Part shown: piece after piece, positions 22,765-32,144 of the stretch | Numbering within the stretch: the first letter of the stretch is position 1 | How the letters are laid out: each line of letters opens with the position of its first letter | Assembly (NCBI RefSeq): GCF_035917335.1 | Contig: NZ_CP109067.1 | Coordinates: 1,800,501 to 1,864,500, forward strand | Source of the DNA: Micromonospora sp. NBC_01813 | GTDB lineage: Bacteria > Actinomycetota > Actinomycetes > Mycobacteriales > Micromonosporaceae | Length of the DNA: 64,000 bases | Direction of reading: 5' to 3' | Position numbers and translations under genes: made by a program | The notes under the pieces: model-generated | What the model was told of the DNA's origin: nothing | Database searches by the model: none | The model's input: only the letters and a program-made list of their open reading frames with translations

Positions 22765-25700
22765 TTGCGTATCCAGATCCTCGGCCAGGTCTCCGCCTGG
22801 CGCGATGGCGTACAGCTGGATCTCGGACCCACGGCTCAACGGGCCGTCCTGGGCCTGCTCGCGATCGCGTGCGGCCAGCCAGTGGGCACCACGGAGATAT
22901 CGACAGCGGTGTGGGCCGACCGTAGCCCGCCGCCCAGCGCCCGCAACGTGATCCAGACCCACATCAAACACCTCCGGCGCCGACTCGAGCCGGACCGTCG
23001 TCCACGCGCCCCCAGCACCGTGCTCCGGCAGGTCGGCAACGGCTACGCCCTGTGCCTGCCGACGTCCTGCGTCGACGCGCTCAACTTTCGGGAACGGTTG
23101 GTGGCCGCGGCCGGCCTGCACCGCTGCGGCGATCTGGACGGCGCCGCCGCCGAGCTCGAACAGGCCCTCGCCCTGTGGCAGGGGCCGCCGATGGCCGACC
23201 TGCCGGTCCTGGCCGCACACCCCAGGGTGGTCGCACTGGTCGAGGAGCGACACACCGCGCTCGCCCGCTACGGCGAAGTCATGCTCGGTGCCGGGCGGGC
23301 CGCCGAGGCGGTCCCGGCGCTGGAGGAGGCTGCCGCGGCGCAGCCGCTGGACGAGGCGGCCCAGGCGCGGCTGATCCGCGGCTACCAGGCCGCCGGGCAG
23401 CGGGCCCGGGCCTTCCACACCTATCATCGGGTGCGCCATCGCCTGACCGACGAGCTCGGTGTGGATCCCGGGCCGGAGCTGACCGCCGCGCACACGGCGC
23501 TGCTCCACGACGACGAACCGGCCGGCGTGGCCAAACACGTACCCGCCGAAGCACCCCGGCCGCCGGCCACTCGAGCGACCGGCGCGGTGCCCGCCCAACT
23601 GCCCGCCGACATCCCGGACTTCACCGGTCGGGTCGGCGAACTCGCCCAGCTCGACGACATCCTCAGCGCCGCCAGCGGTCGCACCGGGGACGACGTCGGG
23701 CTGACCGGGATCACTGTCGCGGCGGTCTCCGGCACCGCTGGCGTCGGCAAGACCGCACTGGCGATCCGCTGGGCGCACCAGGTACGACACCGGTTCCCCG
23801 ATGGCCAGCTCTACGTCGATCTGCAGGGCTACGACGAGGCCCAGCCCGTCTCCTCCGGGCACGCACTCGCCGGATTCCTCCGGGCGCTCGGTGTCAGCGG
23901 GCCGGACCTGCCGCTGGACGTCGACGAACGGGCGGCCTGCTTCCGCAGCCTCACCGACGGACGGCAGATGCTGCTGGTGCTCGACAACGCGGCATCCGCC
24001 GAACAGATCCGTCCGCTACTGCCCGGCTCCGCGTCCTGCCTCGTTCTGGTCACCAGCCGCGACTCCCTGGCCGGTCTGGTGGCCCGGCACGGCGCCCGAC
24101 GGATCGACCTCGATCCGCTGCCGCTGGACGACGCGGTAGCGCTGATCCAACGGCTCATCGGCACCCGCGTCGCCGCCGAACACGCCGCGGCCACCGTACT
24201 CGCCGCGCAGTGCGCCCGGCTGCCGCTGGCCCTGCGGGTCGCGGCGGAGATGGCCGCCACCCGGCCGGGCACGCAACTGGTCGAGCTGGTCCGCGAGCTG
24301 GCCGACCAGCACGGGCGGCTCGATCTCCTCGACGCCGGCGGCGACCTGCGGACCGGCGTACGGGCGGTGTTCTCCTGGTCCTACCTGCACCTTCCGGACG
24401 ACGCCGCCCGCGCGTTCCGGCTGCTGGGCATGCACCCTGGCCCCGATCTGGAGCCCCACGCGGCGGCCGCGATCATCGGTGGTCGGATGCCCGAGGCCCG
24501 ACGGTTGCTGGACCTGCTGGCGCGCGCCCACCTGGTCGAGCGGGGCCACGGGAACCGCTACCGGATGCACGACCTGCTCCAGGCGTACGCGGTGGACCTC
24601 GCCGAGCAGCAGGAGTCACCGATGGAGCGACATCGCGCGATGACCGCCCTGTTCGACCACTACCTGCAGACCACCGCCGCAGCGATGGACCTGCTCTGCC
24701 CGGCGGAACGGCACCGCCGGCCGGCGGTCACCGGGCCGGTGGTCTCGGCCCGGCCGCTCGCCGACGCGGCAGCGGCCCGCACCTGGCTGGAACAGGAACG
24801 GGCCAACCTGGTCGCCAGTGTCGTACACACCGCCGGGCACGGCTGGCCGGAACATGCCCGCCGCCTCGTCCTCACCATGTTCCGGTACCTGGAGGGGGCC
24901 GGGCACTACCCGGACGCGGTGACCGTGCACCATCACGGACTGCTGGCGGCCGAGGCCATCGGGGACCGGGACTCGCAGGCGCACATGATGACGAACATCG
25001 CCGTGGTGTACGGCATGCAGGGCCATCGCAAGCTGGTCGCCGATCATCTGCAACGGGCGCTGGTGCTCTACCGGCAGACCCGTGAGCGGGCGGGCGAGGC
25101 GCGCGCGCTGGGCAACCTCGGGGTCTTCCACGGTCAGCAGGGCCAGTACGACCAGGCCCGAACCCACCTACGGCAGGCGCTGGTCCTGCTACGGGAGACC
25201 GGCGAGGCACACGGCGAGGCGATGGCGCTGGGCAATCTCGGGTGGGTTCACGTGCTCCAGGGCCGCTACACCGAAGCGGCCGAACGCCTGGACCAGGCGA
25301 TCGCCCTGTGCCGACGGATAGGTCACCGGGTGGGAACGGCGTTCGCCCTGGATTCCCTCGGGCAACTGCACGCCCGTCTCGGACAGTTCCGCGAGTCCGC
25401 CGAGCACCATGGGCGTGCCCTGGCCATCTACCGCGACTCCAGCCAGCCGGTCGGCGAAGCATCCGCGCTGGTCGGTCTGGCCGATGCGCTGATGCAGGTC
25501 GGGCACCCGGCCGCCGCCCGTGACCACTACCGGCAGGCACTGACGATCTCCGCACAGATCGGGGACCGGACGCAGCAGGCCAGGGCACACGCCGGGCTGG
25601 CCAGAGCCGGCCAGCGGCTCGCCGACGCCAGCCCACCGGCCCCGGCCGGCGGTCACGGCCCGACCCCTGACGATGTACGGGACCACTGGCGCCACGCGCT

Positions 25701-25779
25701 GGCCCACTTCAGCGCGATCGGTGCGCCGGAGGCCGAACTGATCCGCGCCCAACTGGCGGCCGCGGATCACGGTCGGTGA
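22765..25779 (+). CDS. SARP-type regulator with NB-ARC and TPR domains (AfsR-like)
   Basis: I chose a TTG start at 22765, giving 1004 residues, because GGGTG lies 6 bp upstream and the family usually begins at this point (LRIQILGQVSAW). GTG or TTG codons at 22687-22693 and 22756 are alternatives. The order is: a winged-helix OmpR-type DNA-binding domain (about 1-95), a bacterial transcriptional activation domain (100-245; GRAAEAVPALEEA), an NB-ARC ATPase (about 290-560; Walker A SGTAGVGKTAL, Walker B MLLVLDNAA), and TPR repeats (about 700-950; ARALGNLGVFHGQQGQYDQAR and similar). AfsR/DnrI-type SARPs activate secondary-metabolite and developmental genes, with ATP binding and TPRs controlling activity. 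It is convergent with the glycan gene cluster, so a direct regulatory link is only a possibility. Confidence 0.92.
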   Translation: MRIQILGQVSAWRDGVQLDLGPTAQRAVLGLLAIACGQPVGTTEISTAVWADRSPPPSARNVIQTHIKHLRRRLEPDRRPRAPSTVLRQVGNGYALCLPTSCVDALNFRERLVAAAGLHRCGDLDGAAAELEQALALWQGPPMADLPVLAAHPRVVALVEERHTALARYGEVMLGAGRAAEAVPALEEAAAAQPLDEAAQARLIRGYQAAGQRARAFHTYHRVRHRLTDELGVDPGPELTAAHTALLHDDEPAGVAKHVPAEAPRPPATRATGAVPAQLPADIPDFTGRVGELAQLDDILSAASGRTGDDVGLTGITVAAVSGTAGVGKTALAIRWAHQVRHRFPDGQLYVDLQGYDEAQPVSSGHALAGFLRALGVSGPDLPLDVDERAACFRSLTDGRQMLLVLDNAASAEQIRPLLPGSASCLVLVTSRDSLAGLVARHGARRIDLDPLPLDDAVALIQRLIGTRVAAEHAAATVLAAQCARLPLALRVAAEMAATRPGTQLVELVRELADQHGRLDLLDAGGDLRTGVRAVFSWSYLHLPDDAARAFRLLGMHPGPDLEPHAAAAIIGGRMPEARRLLDLLARAHLVERGHGNRYRMHDLLQAYAVDLAEQQESPMERHRAMTALFDHYLQTTAAAMDLLCPAERHRRPAVTGPVVSARPLADAAAARTWLEQERANLVASVVHTAGHGWPEHARRLVLTMFRYLEGAGHYPDAVTVHHHGLLAAEAIGDRDSQAHMMTNIAVVYGMQGHRKLVADHLQRALVLYRQTRERAGEARALGNLGVFHGQQGQYDQARTHLRQALVLLRETGEAHGEAMALGNLGWVHVLQGRYTEAAERLDQAIALCRRIGHRVGTAFALDSLGQLHARLGQFRESAEHHGRALAIYRDSSQPVGEASALVGLADALMQVGHPAAARDHYRQALTISAQIGDRTQQARAHAGLARAGQRLADASPPAPAGGHGPTPDDVRDHWRHALAHFSAIGAPEAELIRAQLAAADHGR

Positions 25780-25806
25780 CGGTGTCACGGTCAGTGCGCC
25801 GTCACC
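25775..25806. terminator. Candidate bidirectional terminator
   Basis: GGTGACGG (25775-25782) and CCGTCACC (25799-25806) form a perfect 8-bp stem that overlaps the ends of the convergent SARP and flippase-like genes. Confidence 0.5.
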
Positions 25807-26792
25807 GGGTCGCTGAGTACGGCAGCCAGCGACCGTTGCCGACGTCGGTGCAGGTACTGCGCGATCAGCAGCCCACCGGCACCGACCGCCACGTCACTGA
25901 GCACCGTGACCAGCCTGCTGGCCAGGACCACGGTGCTGGCCAGTGGCAGCGGCATCACGCTGGCCAGGGCAAGGGCGAGCACCGCCTCGCGTACGCCGAT
26001 TCCGTCCGGTGCCACCATGACCAGCAGACCGGTGACGGTGGCCAGGGCGAACCCGGCGACGCAGACCAGGTACGAGCCGGCGGGTGGAGCACCCGCGACG
26101 ACCGCCAACAACCACAGGTGGTGGCCGGAGATGATCCACGACAGCGCCTGCGCGACGATCGCCCGGCGTACTCCCGTCGGTGACGCGCTGACCTGCGGCG
26201 CCGGTCGGCGCAGCAACCGGGCGGCGAGCCGGATGCCGCGATCGAGCAGGTCCGGCCGGATCAGCAGCACCGCCACCGGCAGGGCCGCGGCGAGCAGCCA
26301 CCACATTCCGCCGCCAGCCACCGATGGCCCGGCGGCGATCCCGACGGTCAGGCCGGTCAGGGCGACGATGCTCCAGCTGAGGGCGAAGACCGATGCCAGC
26401 CGCACCGGACCGACGTCGACCGCCTTGCCCATCCGCAGCAGCACCGGCAGCGCCACGAAACGTCCGGGCACGAACTTGACGAGGAAACCGACGAAGAAGA
26501 TCCGGGCCGCGGTCCAGGTGTCGACCTTCGCGCCGAGGTCGACGAAGATGGCCCGCCAGGACAGCACGCCGAAGATCAGACCGACGCAGCTGATCGCGAA
26601 CGCGGCCGCCACCGTGAGATAGACCGTGGTCGGGTCCAGTGTGGTGGTCAGTTCCCGGACCGGCCCCCAGTCCTGGGTACGCAGCACGCTCACCAGCCCG
26701 ATGGCGAGCAGCCCGACGAAGACGGCGACGAGGATCCGGTTCGCGACCCGCCACCACCGTGCCCAGCGGCCGGCCGGTTCGGTGCCGGTCAC
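25791..26792 (-). CDS. Flippase-like membrane protein (LPG_synthase_TM/AglD type)
   Basis: This 333-residue protein has about eight helices and the motif APDGIGVREAVLALALA near the C-terminus. That motif is the usual signature of the lysylphosphatidylglycerol-synthase transmembrane family, whose members include lipid-linked sugar translocators. Its GTG start overlaps the stop of the upstream GT2 gene by 4 bp. It is the last gene of the leftward glycan operon. By position and fold it probably moves a polyprenyl-linked sugar or glycolipid across the membrane; LPG synthesis itself is unlikely because the catalytic GNAT-like domain is absent. Confidence 0.8.
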   Translation of the reverse strand: MTGTEPAGRWARWWRVANRILVAVFVGLLAIGLVSVLRTQDWGPVRELTTTLDPTTVYLTVAAAFAISCVGLIFGVLSWRAIFVDLGAKVDTWTAARIFFVGFLVKFVPGRFVALPVLLRMGKAVDVGPVRLASVFALSWSIVALTGLTVGIAAGPSVAGGGMWWLLAAALPVAVLLIRPDLLDRGIRLAARLLRRPAPQVSASPTGVRRAIVAQALSWIISGHHLWLLAVVAGAPPAGSYLVCVAGFALATVTGLLVMVAPDGIGVREAVLALALASVMPLPLASTVVLASRLVTVLSDVAVGAGGLLIAQYLHRRRQRSLAAVLSDPVTAH

Positions 26793-27874
26793 CGGAGCGC
26801 CCCCGCCGCAGGCGTCGACCGGTGCCGCGCCGCGCGCCACACACCGGCGGCGAAGCCGACTGCCATGCCCGTCAGTTGAGTGGTGTGCATGAGAAAGTGC
26901 ATCCCCAGGAAGTACACCATGAACAGGCTTCCCTTCCGTCGACGAACGAACCGGAACAATCCACCGTCGACGCCAACGAAGACCACGAACGGTACCGCCG
27001 GCACCATCAGCAGCCACCAGCTGATAGCGGCCAACGGCACGGTCGCCACCGTCGACACGCAGCAGACCATCGCGACCACGGCACCGACGTCGATGCCCGA
27101 CGTCGGACGTCGGGCACCGGTCGCGCCATCGGCCGTCGCCGGTACGGGCACGGTACGGCGGTGCACACTGCGGCGCCCCGGGCCGAGCAGGGTGCCGGCG
27201 AGCAGGCCACCGTAGCTGACGGCCCGGCGGACATGTTCGGTCAGGAAGGGCCGGAGCCGGTCGACGTCGTCGTGCCGCCCGACCACGTCCGCGCACATCC
27301 GGATCTGGTACCGGTCCGGTAGCCGGGTGCCGAATTCGATGTCCTCCGCGTCGCGCAGGCTCTCGTCGAAGCCGCCCACCGATTCGAAGGCCGGCCGACG
27401 GATCGCGGTGAGGGCGAACAGCGTGGCGTCCGCGACTCCGGCCCGCCGCCGACGCCAGTAGTGCTCGAACAGTGTCTTGTAGACCTCGACCGGACCATCG
27501 GCGACGAACGGCTCGGCGTCGTAGATGCCCTGCACCACGCCGCAGTCCGGGTACTCACGCAGCACCCGCAGGGCATTGCCGATGGCGTCGGTCGCGAGCG
27601 CGATGTCGGAGTCGACGAAGAACAGCACGTCACCGGTGGCGATGGCCGCGCCGGCGTTACGGGCGGCGGACACGCCCCGATTGGCCGGCAGACAGACCAA
27701 CCGGCAGGGCAGACCGGCGGCGATCTCGCGGGAGCCGTCGGTGCTGGCATCGTCCACGACGATCACCTCGGCCGGCTGGTGGGTCTGCCGGTACACCGCG
27801 CGGACACACTCGGCCAGGGTCTTGGCCTTGTTGTAGGTCGGAATCACCACCGACACTCGTGGCCGGCTGCTCAC
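26789..27874 (-). CDS. GT2 membrane glycosyltransferase A
   Basis: The 361-residue protein opens with a GT-A domain (VSVVIPTYNKAKTLAECVRA, VIVVDDASTDGS) and has the metal-binding DxD in FFVDSDIA. Three C-terminal helices (about residues 265-350) follow, ending with GMHFLMHTTQLTGM. The usual processive QxxRW motif is absent; in its place are RHDDVDRL and a basic stretch. The domain plan resembles ArnC/GtrB-type enzymes that load a sugar on polyprenyl phosphate. It is the most divergent of four paralogues in this block. The gene is coupled by GTGA and TGA overlaps to the genes on both sides. Confidence 0.88.
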   Translation of the reverse strand: MSSRPRVSVVIPTYNKAKTLAECVRAVYRQTHQPAEVIVVDDASTDGSREIAAGLPCRLVCLPANRGVSAARNAGAAIATGDVLFFVDSDIALATDAIGNALRVLREYPDCGVVQGIYDAEPFVADGPVEVYKTLFEHYWRRRRAGVADATLFALTAIRRPAFESVGGFDESLRDAEDIEFGTRLPDRYQIRMCADVVGRHDDVDRLRPFLTEHVRRAVSYGGLLAGTLLGPGRRSVHRRTVPVPATADGATGARRPTSGIDVGAVVAMVCCVSTVATVPLAAISWWLLMVPAVPFVVFVGVDGGLFRFVRRRKGSLFMVYFLGMHFLMHTTQLTGMAVGFAAGVWRAARHRSTPAAGALR

Positions 27875-29076
27875 AGCGACATCCAGATCGTCTGTGGCAG
27901 GTGGTCGGACATCCCACGAGCGTCACCGAACTCGTAGCGGTGCACGGTCACCGCGTCGGAGACCAGCGCCCAGTCCAGCCGCCAGGCCGGCAACTGTCCC
28001 GCCTGCCATGAGGCGGGGTAGAGCGACCTGCTGGCCGAGACGGCGTCGCGCAGCCCGGCCGGCAGGCGGCGCAGGTCCCCCATCGCGGGAGTGGTGTTCA
28101 GGTCGCCGGCCAGGAGCACCGGATTGGCGTTGCCGGCCACGTCCGCGGACAGTGCCCGCAACTGCGCGACACGCCGCTGGTGTTGCTCCCGGATGGTGTC
28201 GTGGAACTGCCGGCTGAACACACTGGGTCCGCCGACCCACAACGGCACCGGCACGTGCGCGTTGTACACCGACAGCACCTGGCCGTCGACCCGTAGGTCG
28301 GTCCGCAGCACCTGGTAGTGCCAGAAGTCGGTGAAGTCGTCCGGTGCCGGCGGCAGCCCGACCGCTTCGACCGGCATCTGGTCGACGATCGGAAAGCGCG
28401 ACAGGGTGAGCAGTTCCCCGACGATCGCGATCTCGTATCCGGGCATCTCCCGCCGCAGCCGGTCCCGTTCGTCGATCGGCACGATCACCCCGTCGACTTC
28501 GGCGATGTACTCCTGCAGCAGGTAGACATCGGCCTGCTGGTCGCGCAGCATCTGGTAGAAGTCTGCGGCCCCGCCGTCGGGATGCCAGTACAGGGTGTTC
28601 CAGGAGACGATCCGCAGGGCGTCGCCCGGCACCTGCTGGACCGGCCGTAGCGGGCCCGGCAGGTTGATCCCGGACAGTCCGCCGCCGGCCAGCAGCGCCG
28701 CCGCACACAGCAGCGCCGCCGGGCGGCGGGTACGCCGGCAGCCAGCGGCCGCGACGGCGAACGCCAGCGGTACGGCCAGGAACATCACCGGTGGGATCAG
28801 TTCGGCAAGCACCCACCACCAGACCCGGCCGCTGAGCGCCCGATGGGCCAGCACATAGCACAGCCACAGCCCGGAGCCGGTCAGGAACACCCGGCCGAGC
28901 CAGCGCCGCCACCACCGACCCCACCGGCCGGGCCCGGTCGACTCCTCGACGCCAGAAGGTTCCTCAGTGGGCTCGGCGGCGGCTGGCAGCGGTTGCACAT
29001 CCGACACCGTAGTGGCCTCGGACGCGGCGCGGTGCAGGGTGGAGACGTCGTCGGTGGTCCCTGGCGAGGACGTCAT
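27871..29076 (-). CDS. Membrane-anchored EEP-family metal-dependent phosphoesterase
   Basis: The 401-residue protein has an N-terminal cytoplasmic segment, then three hydrophobic helices (about 63-80, 88-115 and 125-140). An endonuclease/exonuclease/phosphatase domain follows, with the motifs RIVSWNTLYWH, LLQEYIAEVDG, NAHVPVPLW, LLAGDLNTTPAM, LDWALVSDAV and GMSDHLPQT. The expected catalytic Asn, Glu, Asp and His are present. Three helices with an inside N-terminus place the domain outside the membrane. Fold members cut phosphate esters in nucleic acids, inositol phosphates or lipids. In this operon it could dephosphorylate a polyprenyl-linked sugar or recycle a lipid carrier; that is inference. 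Start (ATGA) and stop overlap the flanking GT2 genes. Confidence 0.85.
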   Translation of the reverse strand: MTSSPGTTDDVSTLHRAASEATTVSDVQPLPAAAEPTEEPSGVEESTGPGRWGRWWRRWLGRVFLTGSGLWLCYVLAHRALSGRVWWWVLAELIPPVMFLAVPLAFAVAAAGCRRTRRPAALLCAAALLAGGGLSGINLPGPLRPVQQVPGDALRIVSWNTLYWHPDGGAADFYQMLRDQQADVYLLQEYIAEVDGVIVPIDERDRLRREMPGYEIAIVGELLTLSRFPIVDQMPVEAVGLPPAPDDFTDFWHYQVLRTDLRVDGQVLSVYNAHVPVPLWVGGPSVFSRQFHDTIREQHQRRVAQLRALSADVAGNANPVLLAGDLNTTPAMGDLRRLPAGLRDAVSASRSLYPASWQAGQLPAWRLDWALVSDAVTVHRYEFGDARGMSDHLPQTIWMSL

Positions 29077-30092
29077 GCGGCGGCCTCCACCGGGAAGGTG
29101 CTGTCGTAGAGCTGGCGGAACGGCCGGGACAGCAGCCATTGGGTCGCGCCTGCCGCCACCCCGACGGTGATCGTCACGTTGACCAGGAAGTGCACGGCCA
29201 CGAAGAACGGCAGAAATCCGAGCCCTCGGCGGCGGTACACCAGGGCGTACATCTGCCGGTCGGCGGCGATCGACGCGACGAACAGCGCGGCGGGCACCAC
29301 CGACCATGGCGCCCCGAACGACAACGGCAGTATCAGGGCCGGCAACGCGGCCGCCGCCACCAGACTGCCCCAGGCCCGCGACGCCGTCTCGAAGCCGGTG
29401 GCGAAGCGGCGGGCTCTCGCGTACAGCGGGATCCGCAGCCTGGCCCGGTGGAACAGCTTGCGCAGCAGCGGCAGCAACTGGTGGTCGTGGTCGTGTCGAC
29501 CCCGTACCCGGGAGGTCAGCCGGAGTTGGTGCCGGCGGGAGAGCCGATAGCCGTAGTCGACCTCCTCGGTCTGCTTGAGGGCCGGGTTGAACGGGCCGAC
29601 CTCCTGGTAGACCCGGCGCCGGATCGCGCACATCGCCGGAAAGAGGAACGTGACGTTGCCTTCGCCGCTGGCCGACCAGTGGTGGTACTGCAGCCCTCGG
29701 TAGCGCGACACCAGGGTGTCGTGCAGCAGCGGCTCCGGGTCCTCGATCCCGCAGACCGCGCCCACCTGTGGTTCGGCTTCGAGGATCGCCACCGCCTCGG
29801 CGACCGCGTCCGGGGCCATCGCGACATCGGCGTCGACGAAGAACAGGATCTCCCCGGTGGTGTTGGCGACGCCGACGTTGCGGGCCCGGCCGCAACCACC
29901 GTTGTCGGCCAAGGCGATCACCGGTACGCCGAGTGACTCGGCGACCGCCACCGAGTCGTCGGTGCTGTGGTCGTCGACCACCAGCACCTCGATCGCCGGA
30001 TAGGTCTGCGCGGCGACGGCGCGTAGGCACACCGCCAGCGACGAGGCGTAGTTGTAGCTCGGCACGATCACCGAGACCAGCGGAGTCGCCAT
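29073..30092 (-). CDS. GT2 membrane glycosyltransferase B
   Basis: This 339-residue paralogue has the GT-A core (VSVIVPSYNYASSLAVCLRA, VLVVDDHSTDDS, DxD in FFVDADVA). An acceptor-side motif, RHDHDHQLLPLLRKLFHR, comes next, then membrane helices ending in AVHFLVNVTITVGVAAG. The N-terminal half is very close to GT2 C, next to it in the operon with a 1-bp gap. The pair may have arisen by duplication and now use different sugars or carriers. The role is inferred to be transfer of a sugar onto a polyprenyl phosphate or glycolipid. Confidence 0.88.
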   Translation of the reverse strand: MATPLVSVIVPSYNYASSLAVCLRAVAAQTYPAIEVLVVDDHSTDDSVAVAESLGVPVIALADNGGCGRARNVGVANTTGEILFFVDADVAMAPDAVAEAVAILEAEPQVGAVCGIEDPEPLLHDTLVSRYRGLQYHHWSASGEGNVTFLFPAMCAIRRRVYQEVGPFNPALKQTEEVDYGYRLSRRHQLRLTSRVRGRHDHDHQLLPLLRKLFHRARLRIPLYARARRFATGFETASRAWGSLVAAAALPALILPLSFGAPWSVVPAALFVASIAADRQMYALVYRRRGLGFLPFFVAVHFLVNVTITVGVAAGATQWLLSRPFRQLYDSTFPVEAAA

Positions 30093-30093
30093 C

Positions 30094-31104
30094 TCACACC
30101 ACCTGCGCGGGCTTGTCGTAGAGCCGCCGGAACGCCCGCGAGGTGAGGTAGCTGGCGAAACCGGTGGCCGCGGCGATCGCCATCACCACGTTGAGAAGAA
30201 AGTGCATGGCCGCGAAGTAGCCGACGAACAGCGGGTTGCGGCGGGCGGCGACGAACCGGTACATCGGCCAGTCGCAGGCCAGGAAGGCGGCGGCCGCGCC
30301 GAGCGGCAGCACGCTCCACCATAGACCGAGCAGGACCGGTAGTGCGGCGGTGAGGATCACCAGCAGCGCGGCGACGCTGCTCCAGGCGCGTGGACCACTG
30401 CGCAGGCCGCCGGGGAAGGTCGGATTCTGGGCGTACATCGGGATGTGCAGCATGGTGCGGGTGAAGACCTTGCGGATCATCACCCGCAGTTCGTGGTCGT
30501 GGTCGTGCACGCCGCGCACCTTCGGGGTCAGCCAGATCTCGTAACGGCTGGCCAGCCGGAAACCGTAGTCGGCGTTCTCGGTCTCGCGCAGCCGTGGGTT
30601 GAACGGCCCGATCTCGCGGAACACCTCGGTGCGCATCGCCAACAACGCCGTGTACATGGTGTAGATGCGTCCCTCGTCGGCGATCAGCCAGTAGGACTGC
30701 TGCATGCAGCGGTACTCCTCGACCAGGCTGTCGCGGATCAGCGGCACCGGGTCGTAGTTGCCGCAGACCGCCCCGATCTCCGGTCGCTCGGTGAGCAGCG
30801 CGACCGCGTTGGCCACCGCGTCGGGTTTGGCGGCGACGTCCGAGTCCACGAAGAACAGGATCTCGCCGTTGGCGTTCGCCGCGCCGAGGTTGCGAGCGAC
30901 CGACGGCCCGCCGTTCACGGAGGTGCTCACCACCCGTACGCCGTAGGACTCGGCGACAGCGACCGAGTCGTCGGTGCTGCGGTCGTCGACGACGATGATC
31001 TCCATGTTGGGGTACGTCTGGGCGCGCAACGCGGACAGGCACAACTTCAGCGCCCGGGCATAGTTGTAGTTCGGCACGATGACCGACACGAGCGGATCGG
31101 ACAT
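30094..31104 (-). CDS. GT2 membrane glycosyltransferase C
   Basis: The 336-residue protein begins VSVIVPNYNYARALKLCLSA and has IIVVDDRSTDDS and a DxD in FFVDSDVA. The GVHDHDHELRVMIRKVFTR motif aligns with that of GT2 B, and the C-terminal helices end AAMHFLLNVVMAIAAATG. It lies between the UbiA-type gene (25-bp gap) and GT2 B (1-bp gap). Position next to the polyprenyl-phosphate sugar synthase suggests it extends or modifies that lipid-linked sugar. The donor nucleotide sugar is unknown. Confidence 0.88.
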   Translation of the reverse strand: MSDPLVSVIVPNYNYARALKLCLSALRAQTYPNMEIIVVDDRSTDDSVAVAESYGVRVVSTSVNGGPSVARNLGAANANGEILFFVDSDVAAKPDAVANAVALLTERPEIGAVCGNYDPVPLIRDSLVEEYRCMQQSYWLIADEGRIYTMYTALLAMRTEVFREIGPFNPRLRETENADYGFRLASRYEIWLTPKVRGVHDHDHELRVMIRKVFTRTMLHIPMYAQNPTFPGGLRSGPRAWSSVAALLVILTAALPVLLGLWWSVLPLGAAAAFLACDWPMYRFVAARRNPLFVGYFAAMHFLLNVVMAIAAATGFASYLTSRAFRRLYDKPAQVV

Positions 31105-31129
31105 GAGATATACCGCTTTCGGGATTCGG

Positions 31130-32131
31130 CTAGGACGACGGGTTCTGGTGGGCGAACAGGGCGGCCGCGAAGGCCACGACCAGTACGGCGGCGGTGGCGA
31201 CGATCAGCCGGTCGCGCAGCAGGGTGCGCACCGGGTCGCCGCCGCCCCGGCGCACCAGCACGGCCTGCAGATAGCGGGAGATTCCGAACGTGACCAGCGG
31301 CACCGCCGCGAGCAGCAGGGCGTTGCGGTACACCCCGACCGGGGCGTCGGTGTGCAGGTAGAGCAGGAATCCCATGACCGCGACGGTGGCGTTCACGGTG
31401 AGCAGTTGGTCGGCGAGGCCGAGGTTGTAGCCGCGCAGGGCCGGCCGGTGCGCGGCGCCGTCGACGGCGAGTTCCTGGCGCCGCTTGCCGAGGATCAGCA
31501 CCAGACAGGTGGCGAACACCGTAGTCAGCAACCAGGCCGACACCGGCCCTGCGGTCGCGGCGTAGCCGAGCAGTACCCGCAGTACGAACCCGGCGGCGAC
31601 GACACAGATGTCGACCAGCGGGACGTGTTTGAGCCACCGGCTGTACGCCAGGTTCAGCGCCAGGTAGCCGACCAGTGGCCACCAGGACAGTGCCGGGCCG
31701 GCCGCGACGCCGGCGACGAGAAGCAGAGCGAGCACGGCGGCGAACGACCAGGCGACGCCCGGGGTGATCCGCCCGCTGGCCACCGGCCGGGCGCGCTTGG
31801 CCGGATGGCCGCTGTCCAGCCGCCGGTCGGCCACGTCGTTGACCACGTACACCAACGACGACGCCACGGTGAACAACAACACCGCCCACCCGACCCGCCC
31901 CACCGTCGCGGCGCTCCACCCCGGGGCGTCGAGCAGCGCGACCGGGACAGCGAGCAGGTTCTTCGACCACTGCTGTGGTCTGGTCAGCGTGGTCAGGTCC
32001 GCGACGGTGCGGACGGCCCGGACGAACCGGCCGGTCATACCGACCGGGGGGTGACCACCTGTCTGTCCGGTCGCCGTCGTGGGGGTCTCGGGTACCGGTA
32101 ACGGTTGTGCCGCCACCTCGACAGCGCTCAT
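31130..32131 (-). CDS. Decaprenyl-phosphate phosphoribosyltransferase-like UbiA prenyltransferase
   Basis: The ATG at 32131 has GGAGG 6 bp upstream; the product is 333 residues with eight or nine helices. It has RPQQWSKNLLAVP near the start, the first aspartate motif NDVADRRLDSGHPAKRARP and the YSRWLKHVPLVDICVVAAGFVLR segment. These match mycobacterial Rv3806c (DPPR synthase), which joins phosphoribosyl diphosphate to decaprenyl phosphate to give decaprenyl-phosphoryl-5-phosphoribose, the precursor of arabinan. I do not see DprE1/DprE2 oxidoreductases or an arabinosyltransferase in the window, so the product may feed a different, ribose-derived glycan. The call of the reaction is by family, not proven. 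Confidence 0.9.
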   Translation of the reverse strand: MSAVEVAAQPLPVPETPTTATGQTGGHPPVGMTGRFVRAVRTVADLTTLTRPQQWSKNLLAVPVALLDAPGWSAATVGRVGWAVLLFTVASSLVYVVNDVADRRLDSGHPAKRARPVASGRITPGVAWSFAAVLALLLVAGVAAGPALSWWPLVGYLALNLAYSRWLKHVPLVDICVVAAGFVLRVLLGYAATAGPVSAWLLTTVFATCLVLILGKRRQELAVDGAAHRPALRGYNLGLADQLLTVNATVAVMGFLLYLHTDAPVGVYRNALLLAAVPLVTFGISRYLQAVLVRRGGGDPVRTLLRDRLIVATAAVLVVAFAAALFAHQNPSS

Positions 32132-32144
32132 CGGCGCCTCCTGG

